Shown here one piece after another: positions 24,833 to 32,439 of a stretch of 64,000 bases of DNA (the stretch's first letter is position 1; the number at the start of each line of letters is the position of its first letter). This stretch comes from Hyphomicrobium sp. CS1GBMeth3 (GTDB lineage Bacteria > Pseudomonadota > Alphaproteobacteria > Rhizobiales > Hyphomicrobiaceae). Both the position numbers and the translations under genes were made by a program. The stretch is taken from NCBI RefSeq assembly GCF_900117455.1, contig NZ_FPHO01000003.1:186001-250000 (forward strand), given 5' to 3'. The notes under the pieces were generated by a model. That model was not told the DNA's origin and did no database searches. It saw nothing but the letters and a program-made list of their open reading frames with translations.

Positions 24833-25136
24833 ACCCGTCGGCCCGGAGGAACTTGGTAAAGGGTCCACGAATTCCAATATCTCCGGAAGGCTTTCGAATA
24901 GCTGACGCCATCCGCACCCCCTCCCCGACCCTAGAGCACGGGTGGCGTTATGCTCGTGGTGCCGGCAGGCAACTCCCTCCCGATCATGCCGCCGGCACCA
25001 CACCACTTTCTAGGGCGAGGGACGCTGCAGCCGGGCCCTTTTCGTTTGCGATCTCCCTCCCCTTCCCGGTGGTAAGCCCCTGTTCACCTGCGGCGCTTAC
25101 AACACTGTCAGTGGTCGGCCTCTGAAAGCCCAATAG

Positions 25137-26024
25137 ATGCACATCGTCCTCATCGATCCGAGCCGGGTCGTACAGCACAAGCTCGCCGCCGAGCTGGAGG
25201 CAACGGGATGCTACGTCGACTGCTTCTCGGCATCCGACCTCGCGCTCGACTACGTCGAGAGGACCCCAACCGTTGACGTCGTGCTGACCAGCTTGGAGTT
25301 GGAGCCGATTCCAGGTCTCGAGCTGTGTTGGAAAGTGCGCACGCTGGTCGGCGAGAAGCGCCCCCTGCACGTCATCGTCATGTCCTCGAACACCAGCGAG
25401 CGCGCACTGGCCGAAGCGCTCGATTGCGGCGCCGACGACTTCGTCGTGAAACCCATCCGCCGCGAAGAGCTGATGGCGCGCCTGCGCGCCGCCAACCGCA
25501 TGATTACGCTCCAGCGCCAGCTCGTCGAGCAGGCGGAGACTGACTATCTGACCGGCGTCTTGAACCGCAGAGCGTTCATGTCCACGATGGAGACCAAGCG
25601 CCGCGAACTCGATGCTTCCGACCCTCTGTCCGTCTGCCTCCTCGACATCGATCGCTTCAAAAGCATCAACGACACATACGGCCACGATGCCGGAGACGCG
25701 GTGATCAGCGCCGTCGCACGCCTCGCCAGCGAGGAAGCACCCATCGTCGCACGGCTTGGCGGAGAGGAATTCGCAATTGCGTTTCCCGTGCTGGAGGCCG
25801 CCGAAGCCGCGCACTGGTGCGAGGTGATCAGAGGCGCCGTCGCCCGCCACGCTTTCAACGCGGACACCGGCATTTTCCACGTGTCCTGCAGCTTCGGCGT
25901 CTCAGGCTGGAGTGCGGACGAACCAATCGAGGTCGCCCTGCGGCGCGCCGATCGTGCGTTGATGAACGCGAAGCAGAGCGGACGCAACCGCGTCTGCATT
26001 GGGGCCGAGCTCACCCAGGCCTAG
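25137..26024 (+). CDS. Receiver-GGDEF diguanylate cyclase (PleD-like, degenerate receiver)
   Basis: A 295-residue protein. Residues 1-120 form a receiver-like domain, but the phosphoacceptor position reads LTSLEL (Ser-52) and only one acidic residue (D7, LIDPSR) is present; the Lys in VVKPI (105) remains. The GGDEF domain has TDYLTGVLNRRAF, LLDIDRFKSINDTYGHDAGD and an intact GGEEF (208-212), so cyclic-di-GMP synthesis is expected. No RxxD inhibitory site precedes GGEEF. It probably works without classical phosphorylation. It may be stress-induced from the EcfG-type promoter at 24808. Confidence 0.88.
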   Translation: MHIVLIDPSRVVQHKLAAELEATGCYVDCFSASDLALDYVERTPTVDVVLTSLELEPIPGLELCWKVRTLVGEKRPLHVIVMSSNTSERALAEALDCGADDFVVKPIRREELMARLRAANRMITLQRQLVEQAETDYLTGVLNRRAFMSTMETKRRELDASDPLSVCLLDIDRFKSINDTYGHDAGDAVISAVARLASEEAPIVARLGGEEFAIAFPVLEAAEAAHWCEVIRGAVARHAFNADTGIFHVSCSFGVSGWSADEPIEVALRRADRALMNAKQSGRNRVCIGAELTQA

Positions 26025-26140
26025 CGATAGCCCCCAGTCGGCCGCTATCCTCGGCGCCGCATACGATATATCCCAACAAATCGATCGCTGAGAAAGAAAG
26101 CGGCAACAGAATGCTTGACATGATGCAATCGCATATGGCT

Positions 26141-26163
26141 CGTTATATTCATACCAATACAGA
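26141..26163 (+). promoter_or_regulatory. Candidate ModE-binding site upstream of modA
   Basis: CGTTATATTCATACCAATAC begins with CGTTATAT, the first half of the known ModE operator; the second half is weak. It ends about 20 bases before the modA ATG, where a bound repressor would block expression under molybdate sufficiency. Confidence 0.5.
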
Positions 26164-26181
26164 AAACCCGGAATTTCGACG

Positions 26182-26988
26182 ATGACGAAGCTCGCCCGAC
26201 TGTCGGTGTGTGCCCTTGCGTTCGCCCTCGCCGGACCGCTGATCGCCCAGGCTCAGGACGCGCAACCGTTTCAGAGCAACGCAACCGAAACCAAGCCTGT
26301 CCTCGTCTTCGCCGCCGCGAGCCTCAAGAATGCGCTCGAGCGCATCGCCGAGAACTGGAAGAGCAAGACCGGCAAGACGGCGACCCTGTCCTTCGCCGCA
26401 TCCTCCGCCCTCGCCAAGCAGATCGAATCCGGCGCGCCTGCGGATCTCTTCATCTCGGCTGACCTCAAATGGATGGACTGGAGCGCCGAGCGCAAGCTGA
26501 TCGACGACGCTTCGCGCAAGAACCTGCTCGGCAACGCGCTGGTGCTGATCGCGCCGAAGGACAGCGCGACGACGCTGAAGATCGAGAAAGGCTTCGCGCT
26601 GGCCGACGCGCTCGGTAACGAACGCCTGGCTATGGGTCAGCCGGACTCGGTCCCCGCCGGCATTTACGGCAAGACGGCTCTCACCAATCTCGGCGTGTGG
26701 GATGTGATCGAGCCAAACGTTGCCGGCGCCGAGAACGTGCGCGTGGCGCTGGCTTACGTCGCCCGCGGCGAGACCCCTCTCGGCATCGTGTACGCCACCG
26801 ACGCCAAGAGCTATGCCGGCGTCAAGGTCGTGGACACCTTCCCTGCCGACAGCCACCCACCCGTCGTCTATCCGGTCGCGGTCACAGCTTCGTCGACCAA
26901 CGCCGAAGCCAAGGCCTTCCTCGAATTCCTGTCGACGCCGGACGCCACAAAGGTATTCGAGGATGCAGGCTTCACGGTGCTGAAGTAG
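26182..26988 (+). CDS. modA: Molybdate ABC transporter periplasmic binding protein
   Basis: A 268-residue exported protein with a signal peptide (KLARLSVCALAFALAGPLIA, cleavage near AQAQ). ModA motifs follow: VLVFAAASLKNALE, FAASSALAKQIESGAPADLF (oxyanion-binding Ser/Ala loops), GQPDSVPAGIYGKTAL and LAYVARGETPLGIVYATDA. It binds molybdate or tungstate for ModBC. No modB or modC is adjacent; the next gene is a convergent ModE-type regulator. Confidence 0.93.
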   Translation: MTKLARLSVCALAFALAGPLIAQAQDAQPFQSNATETKPVLVFAAASLKNALERIAENWKSKTGKTATLSFAASSALAKQIESGAPADLFISADLKWMDWSAERKLIDDASRKNLLGNALVLIAPKDSATTLKIEKGFALADALGNERLAMGQPDSVPAGIYGKTALTNLGVWDVIEPNVAGAENVRVALAYVARGETPLGIVYATDAKSYAGVKVVDTFPADSHPPVVYPVAVTASSTNAEAKAFLEFLSTPDATKVFEDAGFTVLK

Positions 26989-27006
26989 CCCCCGCGAAGG
27001 GAGCCA

Positions 27007-27420
27007 TCACACGTCGGCGAGGTCCGATTCGAAAGCGATGAGCTCCGCCCTCGCCACCTCGGCCGCGCGATCCTCGATCCTGCGGTAGGCAGCCACCAAG
27101 GCGCGCCCGAAATCCGTAAGCACCGCGCCACCACCCTGGACGCCGCCCGCGGCCGTCGACACGATTGGCCGCTTGAACAGCTTGCCGAGTTCGTCGACCA
27201 GCAGCCACGCGCGCCGATAAGACATGCCGAGCTCACGCGCCGCCGACGAAATGGAGCCGGTCCGTTCGATCGCCTCGAGAAGATCCGCTTTGCCAGGGCC
27301 CATCTGCCGCCCGCCGGGAAAAACGATCCGAACACGCAGCGAAGCGCGCGACAATGGGCCCTGTGCCGCTACCGCCTTACGCTGCGCGCCCACGGCGCCT
27401 AGTTTGCGTTTGCCCTTCAT
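27007..27420 (-). CDS. ModE-type single-domain LysR-like regulator
   Basis: A 137-residue protein with the ModE N-terminal winged helix: GPGKADLLEAIERTGSISSA, ELGMSYRRAWLLVDEL and GGGAVLTDFGRALVAAYRRI. The molybdate-binding TOBE domains of full ModE are absent, as in the short ModE-like proteins common in alphaproteobacteria. The start at 27420 (MKGKRKLG) is chosen; the frame remains open to 27555 but that part looks non-coding. It is convergent with modA (18-base gap) and is its probable repressor. Confidence 0.8.
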   Translation of the reverse strand: MKGKRKLGAVGAQRKAVAAQGPLSRASLRVRIVFPGGRQMGPGKADLLEAIERTGSISSAARELGMSYRRAWLLVDELGKLFKRPIVSTAAGGVQGGGAVLTDFGRALVAAYRRIEDRAAEVARAELIAFESDLADV

Positions 27421-27536
27421 CGTACTGCAATTTTGACGGGTTGACCTCTGACCTTTTGCCTGATCGGTTCTACAGTGTGGCCGTCGCCAAGGCGAGGCCG
27501 AAGCATTTGGAACACACAGGGACGGGGGACAGACGG

Positions 27537-28520
27537 GTGGACACTGCCGACCCAACGCAAACGCTCGATCAACTGGCCATGGAGGCTATCCGGCGCTTTC
27601 CGCTAGCTGACAGCGTCACGCCGACCCTTATCAACATCTCCGAGAACGTCACCTACCGATTGGACGCCCCGGACGGTGGCCGCTGGGCGCTGCGCATCCA
27701 CCGCGAGGGCTATCATTCGCCGACCGCCATCGCGTCCGAGCTGGCCTGGCTGGCGGCGCTGAAGAAAGATGGCGCTGCCGACGTCCCGAGCCCCTTGACG
27801 GGCCGCGACGGCGAATTGATCCAGACCGTGACAGGGGACCGGCTCAGCAACCCGCGCAACGTCGTGCTGTTTGAATGGGAGAGCGGAGCAGAGCCCGCCG
27901 CCAACGATGCCGCGGGCTTCGAAAAACTTGGCGAAACCGCGGCCCGCATGCATGCCCACGTGCGCGGATGGACGCCGCCACCTTGGTTCGAGCGCCACAC
28001 CTGGAATTTCGACACAAGCCTCGGCGCCACCCCGCACTGGGGCAGATGGCGCGACGGCATGGGGCTCACGCCTGAGATCGAGGCGGTTTTGGCCGAGACG
28101 GTCGCCGTGATCGAGCGCCGCCTTGCCCGCTTCGGCACCGGGCCCGACGTCTTCGGCCTCGTGCACGGCGACATGCGCCTCGCCAATCTCCTGATGGACG
28201 GCGACGCGGTAAAGGTCATCGACTTCGACGACTGCGGTTTCTCGTGGTTCCTCTACGACTGCGCCACGACGGTTTCGTTTTTCGAAGACGCGCCCGAGGT
28301 GCCCGACCTGATCGGGGCCTGGATACGCGGCTACCGCCGCTTCCGCAGCCTCTCGCCCGAGGAAGAGGCGGAGATTCCGACCTTCGTCATGCTGCGCCGG
28401 ATCCTGCTCGTCGCTTGGATCGGCTCGCATGCCGACACAGACCTCGCCCGCTCCATGGGCGTCGCCTACACCCAAGGCACGGTGCCGCTGTGCGAGCGCT
28501 ACCTTTCCCGCTTTGGCTAG
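27537..28520 (+). CDS. APH-family small-molecule kinase (hydroxylysine/ethanolamine kinase-like)
   Basis: A 327-residue kinase of the aminoglycoside phosphotransferase/choline kinase superfamily, closest in feel to hydroxylysine kinase (AGPHD1) and homoserine kinase II. The Gly-poor N-lobe NISENVTYRLDAPDGGRWAL is followed by the catalytic loop VHGDMRLANLLMDG (HxDxxxxN) and metal-binding VIDFDDCGFSW. The start is uncertain: GTG at 27537 (VDTADPTQTLDQLA) fits protein content best, while the open frame reaches 27354. Neighbours encode an AGXT2L-type phospho-lyase and an aminoaldehyde dehydrogenase, so the product is probably an O-phosphorylated amino alcohol. Confidence 0.8.
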   Translation: MDTADPTQTLDQLAMEAIRRFPLADSVTPTLINISENVTYRLDAPDGGRWALRIHREGYHSPTAIASELAWLAALKKDGAADVPSPLTGRDGELIQTVTGDRLSNPRNVVLFEWESGAEPAANDAAGFEKLGETAARMHAHVRGWTPPPWFERHTWNFDTSLGATPHWGRWRDGMGLTPEIEAVLAETVAVIERRLARFGTGPDVFGLVHGDMRLANLLMDGDAVKVIDFDDCGFSWFLYDCATTVSFFEDAPEVPDLIGAWIRGYRRFRSLSPEEEAEIPTFVMLRRILLVAWIGSHADTDLARSMGVAYTQGTVPLCERYLSRFG

Positions 28521-28521
28521 C

Positions 28522-28631
28522 GCCCTCACCCTCCGAGAGAGGCGGAGTTTGCGCGAGGGGACGGTACTTCTTCACCTCTCCCCGTTGGGGAGAGGTCGGC
28601 CGCGTCCATGACGCGGCCCGGTGAGGAGGGC
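28522..28631. repeat. Intergenic palindromic element with two hairpins
   Basis: The outer ends GCCCTCACC (28522-28530) and GGTGAGGAGGGC (28620-28631) are inverted copies. Inside lie two perfect 9-bp hairpins with 3-base loops: CCTCTCCCC/GGGGAGAGG (28575-28595) and GGCCGCGTC/GACGCGGCC (28598-28618). This resembles the REP/RIME-like elements found between genes in Hyphomicrobiales. It lies between convergent genes and may also terminate transcription. Confidence 0.7.
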
Positions 28632-28648
28632 CTGAGCAGCACGTCCTC

Positions 28649-29422
28649 TCACTTCAACGCATCCAGGCTCTCAAGCAGGATCTGGCCGCCGTCGACGATG
28701 ATCGTCTGCCCGGTGATGTAGGCCGCTTCCTTCGACGCGAGGAACAGCGCCGCGTAGCCGATATCCTCGACCTCGCCCAGCGCCTTGAGCGGGATCGATT
28801 GCGCCATCGACTGCAGATACTCCTCGCCAAGCGCGATCAACCCCTCCGTCTTGATGTTGCCCGGCAGCACGGCGTTGACGGTGATCTTGTACTTCGCAAG
28901 CTCGAGGCATGCCGTGCGCAGGAAGCCGAGCTGGCCGGCCTTGCTGGCACCGTAATGCGTCCACCCCGGAAAGCCGGTGACCGGCCCCGTGATCGACGAC
29001 GTGATCACGACGCGCCCTTGGTCCGACGCCTTGAGCCCCGGCAGGCAAGCCTTGAGCGACAGGAACGTCCCCTTGAGGTTGGTGTCCAATACCTGATCCC
29101 AATCCTCGGGCGAAAGCTCTTCGATCGTGCCCTGCGGGAAGATGCCGGCGTTGGCACAAAGCACGTCAAGCCCACCGTGACGCGACTGCGCCGCCTCCGC
29201 CATCGCCTGAGTATCGTCCAACTTCGTGACGTCGGCAGCAATGCCGGATGCGGTGCCGCCAGCCGCCTTGATTTCCTCGGCCGTGGCCTCGGCATCGGAC
29301 AGCGTTCGCGACACCACGAGCACCTTGGCGCCGTTTTTCGCGAAGACCTTCGCGATCCCCTTGCCGATGCCCTTGCTTCCGCCCGTGACGATGACCGACC
29401 GGCCTGCAATCGAAGTCAGCAT
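28649..29422 (-). CDS. Short-chain dehydrogenase/reductase (FabG-like)
   Basis: A 257-residue classical SDR. The NAD(P) loop is TGGSKGIGKGIA (about 13-24), NAG is at CANAGIFPQG, and the catalytic set is Ser in VVITSSITGP with YGASKAG (Tyr-157, Lys-161). PG and IIVDGGQ near the end are also typical. The ATG at 29422 gives the family N-terminus (MLTSIAGRSVIVTGG); a much longer open frame upstream is the shadow of the aminotransferase gene. It is on the opposite strand to its neighbours. Substrate unknown; it could reduce or oxidise an intermediate of the adjacent pathway. Confidence 0.88.
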   Translation of the reverse strand: MLTSIAGRSVIVTGGSKGIGKGIAKVFAKNGAKVLVVSRTLSDAEATAEEIKAAGGTASGIAADVTKLDDTQAMAEAAQSRHGGLDVLCANAGIFPQGTIEELSPEDWDQVLDTNLKGTFLSLKACLPGLKASDQGRVVITSSITGPVTGFPGWTHYGASKAGQLGFLRTACLELAKYKITVNAVLPGNIKTEGLIALGEEYLQSMAQSIPLKALGEVEDIGYAALFLASKEAAYITGQTIIVDGGQILLESLDALK

Positions 29423-29533
29423 GCGATACCCCCGAATGAATGACACGGTTTCGAGTTTGACGGAGGCCCGCATTCGCTGCAACGTTCTCGTGCGAGAAAC
29501 ATGCTGGTGTTGACGCGGCCCAGCGGAGGTACC

Positions 29534-30865
29534 GTGACTGGAACGCAAAAGATCCTTGAGCTGAACGCCTTCGATATGAAGAGCGGCGCCGACTCGCTCG
29601 ACCCAGCCGCGGCGGCACTGGTCCGACGCCGCCGCGCCACGTTCGGCCCCACCTCGATGCTGTTCTACAAGCGTCCGCTGCACGTCGTGCGCGCCGAAGG
29701 CGTCTGGCTCATCGAGGCCGATGGCACGCGCTGCCTCGACGCCTACAACAATGTTCCCTCGATCGGGCATTGCCACCCCGCCGTCACGGAGGCCGTCAGC
29801 CGGCAGATCGGCATTCTGAACGTGCACACGCGCTATCTGCACGAAGGCGTCTACGCCTACGCCGAGCGCCTTCTTGCAACCATGCCTGAGGAAATCTCGA
29901 ACATCGTCTTCACCTGCACGGGCAGCGAGAGCGCCGATCTTGCGATCCGCATCGCCCGCAGCCTGACGGCCCGCACGGGGCTGATCGCCACCGAGAACGC
30001 TTACCACGGCAACACGCTCGCGGTGACGCAGGTCTCGCCCTCCTCCGCCACGACCGAGCCGCTCCCACCGCACGTGGTGCTCGTACCCGCACCCGACACC
30101 TACCGCGGCGGCACCGAGGGGCTTGGCGCGCGCTTTACAGCCGACGTCCGCGACGCCATCGAGACCCTGCACGGCCGCGGCCTCGCCCCCGCCGCTCTGA
30201 TCGCCGACACTATCTTCTCGAGCGACGGCATTTTCCCGGGCGATCCCGGCTTCCTCACGGGGGCCGTGGCCGCGATCCGCGACGCGGGCGGCCTGTTCAT
30301 CGCCGACGAAGTGCAGCCGGGCTTTGCACGCACGGGCGAAGCCACGTGGGGCTTTGCGCGCCACGGCATCGTTCCGGACATGGCCATCATGGGCAAGCCG
30401 ATGGGTAACGGCTACCCCATGGGTGCTGTCGCCATCCGGCCGGACCTCTTGGCCAGCTTCGGCAGCCGCAACGGGTATTTCAACACCTTCGGCGGCAACC
30501 CGGTCGCGGCAGCCGCCGGCCTTGCCGTGCTCGAAACGATTGCCAACGAAGACCTGCAGCAAAACGCGCTCGAAACCGGAACCTACCTGCGCGACAGCCT
30601 CGCGGCATTCACGAAAACGCACCCGTCGATTGGCGACGTGCGCGGTTCCGGTCTCTATATCGGCGTCGAGATCGTGTCCGACCCGGACAGCGGCGCGCCG
30701 GACCAGGCCGCAGCCGAGCTGCTCGTCAACGCCATGCGCGAGCGCAATGTGCTGATCGGCACCGCCGGCAAGTTCGGCAACGTGCTCAAGATCCGCCCGC
30801 CCCTCGCCTTCCGGCGCAAGCACGCCGACATCTTCCTCGAGGCTTTCGCCGCCGCTCTCGCATAG
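29534..30865 (+). CDS. Class III PLP enzyme of the AGXT2L phospho-lyase type
   Basis: A 443-residue class III aminotransferase-fold enzyme. The PLP Lys is in MGKPMGNGYPMG; DEVQ precedes it in LFIADEVQPGFARTG. Several stretches match the ethanolamine-phosphate and 5-phosphohydroxylysine phospho-lyases rather than ordinary transaminases: LDAYNNVPSIGHCHPAV, NVHTRYLHEGVYAYAERL, APDTYRGG and NVLKIRPPLAF. These enzymes remove phosphate and ammonia to leave an aldehyde. The GTG at 29534 is chosen because GGAGG lies 4 bases upstream. A kinase upstream and an aldehyde dehydrogenase 24 bases downstream complete the implied route. Confidence 0.82.
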   Translation: MTGTQKILELNAFDMKSGADSLDPAAAALVRRRRATFGPTSMLFYKRPLHVVRAEGVWLIEADGTRCLDAYNNVPSIGHCHPAVTEAVSRQIGILNVHTRYLHEGVYAYAERLLATMPEEISNIVFTCTGSESADLAIRIARSLTARTGLIATENAYHGNTLAVTQVSPSSATTEPLPPHVVLVPAPDTYRGGTEGLGARFTADVRDAIETLHGRGLAPAALIADTIFSSDGIFPGDPGFLTGAVAAIRDAGGLFIADEVQPGFARTGEATWGFARHGIVPDMAIMGKPMGNGYPMGAVAIRPDLLASFGSRNGYFNTFGGNPVAAAAGLAVLETIANEDLQQNALETGTYLRDSLAAFTKTHPSIGDVRGSGLYIGVEIVSDPDSGAPDQAAAELLVNAMRERNVLIGTAGKFGNVLKIRPPLAFRRKHADIFLEAFAAALA

Positions 30866-30888
30866 CCCTACACTTCGAAAGGATACGC

Positions 30889-32373
30889 ATGGAGCCGAAG
30901 CTGTTCATCGATGGCGCCTGGGTCGACGCCGCTCAGGGTGGCACGCTCGATGTCATAAATCCCGCGACCGAGCGCCCCTTCGCCGCCATCGCAGCCGGCA
31001 GCGCAACCGACATCGACCGCGCGGTAGCCGCCGCAAAACGCGCAGGAAAAGGTCCATGGGGACGCACCACGGGGCGCGAACGCGCCGCACTTCTGCGCGC
31101 CATCGCGGCGGGCATTGAAGCCGAGAAGGACCGCCTCGCGCGCCTCGAGGTGGAAGATAACGGCAAGCCGCTCGCGGAGGCTGAAGGCGACATCGCCGAC
31201 ACAATCTATTGCTTCAACCTCTACGCCACCTACGCCGAGGAATTGGACGCGCGCCAGGGCGAGCCGATCGCTGTACCGGACGCCCGTTTTTCAACGCGCG
31301 TCAAATACGTCCCTGCCGGCGTCGCCGGCCTCATCGTGCCGTGGAATTATCCGCTGCTGATGGCAGCCTGGAAAGTTGCACCCGCCATCGCAGCCGGCTG
31401 CACGCTGGTTCTGAAGCCCTCGGAATACACGCCACTCTCCGCGCTCGAGCTGGCACGCATCTGCCACGAGGCCGGCGTTCCGCCCGGCGTCGTCAACGTC
31501 GTCACCGGCCTCGGCCGCGACGCAGGCGCGCCCCTCGCGGCTCACCCCGACGTCAGCAAGCTCGCCTTCACGGGGTCCGTACCGACCGGCATCGCCGTCG
31601 CCACCGCCGCTGCGCAGGATGTCAAGAGTCTCAGCCTCGAGCTTGGCGGCAAATCGCCCATCGTCGTCTTCGCCGACGCCGACCTCGATCAGGTCGTCGA
31701 GTGGGTGATGTTCGGCATCTTCTGGAACCAGGGCCAGGTCTGCAGCGCCACCTCCCGCCTCATCGCCGAGCGCAGCATCGCGCCACGCCTCGTCGAGCGC
31801 CTAGCCGAGGAGGCCAGGAAAATCGTCATCGGCGACGGCATGACCGAGGGTGTCCAACTCGGCCCGCTGGTCAGCCGCGCGCAATACGACAAGGTGCTGG
31901 GCTACATGGAGGTCGGCAAACGCGAGGCAACGCTCGTGACAGGCGGCGGCCGCCCCGCCGGCTTCAACGCCGGCTACTTCGTCGAGCCAACCATTTTCAC
32001 CGATGTCCCCGCCGACGCTCGCATCTGGAAGGAGGAAATCTTCGGACCCATTCTGTCCGTCGCCGCGTTCGACAGCGAGAACCACGCGCTCGATCTCGCC
32101 AACACAACCGAGTTCGGCCTCGCCGCCGCGGTCATGACCAAGGATATCGAACGTGCCGAGCGCGTCGCCGATCGATTCGAGGCTGGCGTCGTCTGGATCA
32201 ACTGCTCGCAGCCCAACTTCCTCGAGCCGCCATGGGGTGGCATGAAGAAAAGCGGCGTTGGCCGCGAGCTCGGCACCTGGGGATTGATGAACTTCCTTGA
32301 GCCGAAGCAGATCACGGCCTACCAGAGCAGCGAGCCGTGGGGCTGGTATCTCAAAAACACGCAAAACGGATAG
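30889..32373 (+). CDS. Aminoaldehyde/betaine aldehyde dehydrogenase (ALDH10-like)
   Basis: A 494-residue NAD-dependent aldehyde dehydrogenase. The catalytic Cys is in NQGQVCSATSR, the general base Glu in LELGGKSPIVVF, and the cofactor loop in FTGSVPTGIAVA; PWNYPLLMAAWKVAPA is the conserved hydrophobic strand. The C-terminus ending SSEPWGWYLK is typical of plant-type ALDH10 aminoaldehyde dehydrogenases, which oxidise aminoaldehydes and betaine aldehyde. An AAAGGA ribosome site precedes the ATG. It would oxidise the aldehyde made by the preceding phospho-lyase. Confidence 0.9.
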   Translation: MEPKLFIDGAWVDAAQGGTLDVINPATERPFAAIAAGSATDIDRAVAAAKRAGKGPWGRTTGRERAALLRAIAAGIEAEKDRLARLEVEDNGKPLAEAEGDIADTIYCFNLYATYAEELDARQGEPIAVPDARFSTRVKYVPAGVAGLIVPWNYPLLMAAWKVAPAIAAGCTLVLKPSEYTPLSALELARICHEAGVPPGVVNVVTGLGRDAGAPLAAHPDVSKLAFTGSVPTGIAVATAAAQDVKSLSLELGGKSPIVVFADADLDQVVEWVMFGIFWNQGQVCSATSRLIAERSIAPRLVERLAEEARKIVIGDGMTEGVQLGPLVSRAQYDKVLGYMEVGKREATLVTGGGRPAGFNAGYFVEPTIFTDVPADARIWKEEIFGPILSVAAFDSENHALDLANTTEFGLAAAVMTKDIERAERVADRFEAGVVWINCSQPNFLEPPWGGMKKSGVGRELGTWGLMNFLEPKQITAYQSSEPWGWYLKNTQNG

Positions 32374-32439
32374 CGTAAGTCCGCTCGCTTTGTGGACTTG
32401 GGCCATGGAGCGGGCCTCCCTATCAATTGGAACGCCGCG

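Noticed and set aside
24778..25125. 115-codon plus-strand frame before the GGDEF gene
   Set aside because: It has no ribosome site or conserved motif, and covers the EcfG-type promoter region.
29423..30823. Minus-strand extension upstream of the SDR making a 724-residue protein
   Set aside because: The added part overlaps the phospho-lyase gene and has no domain; the SDR start at 29422 gives the family N-terminus.
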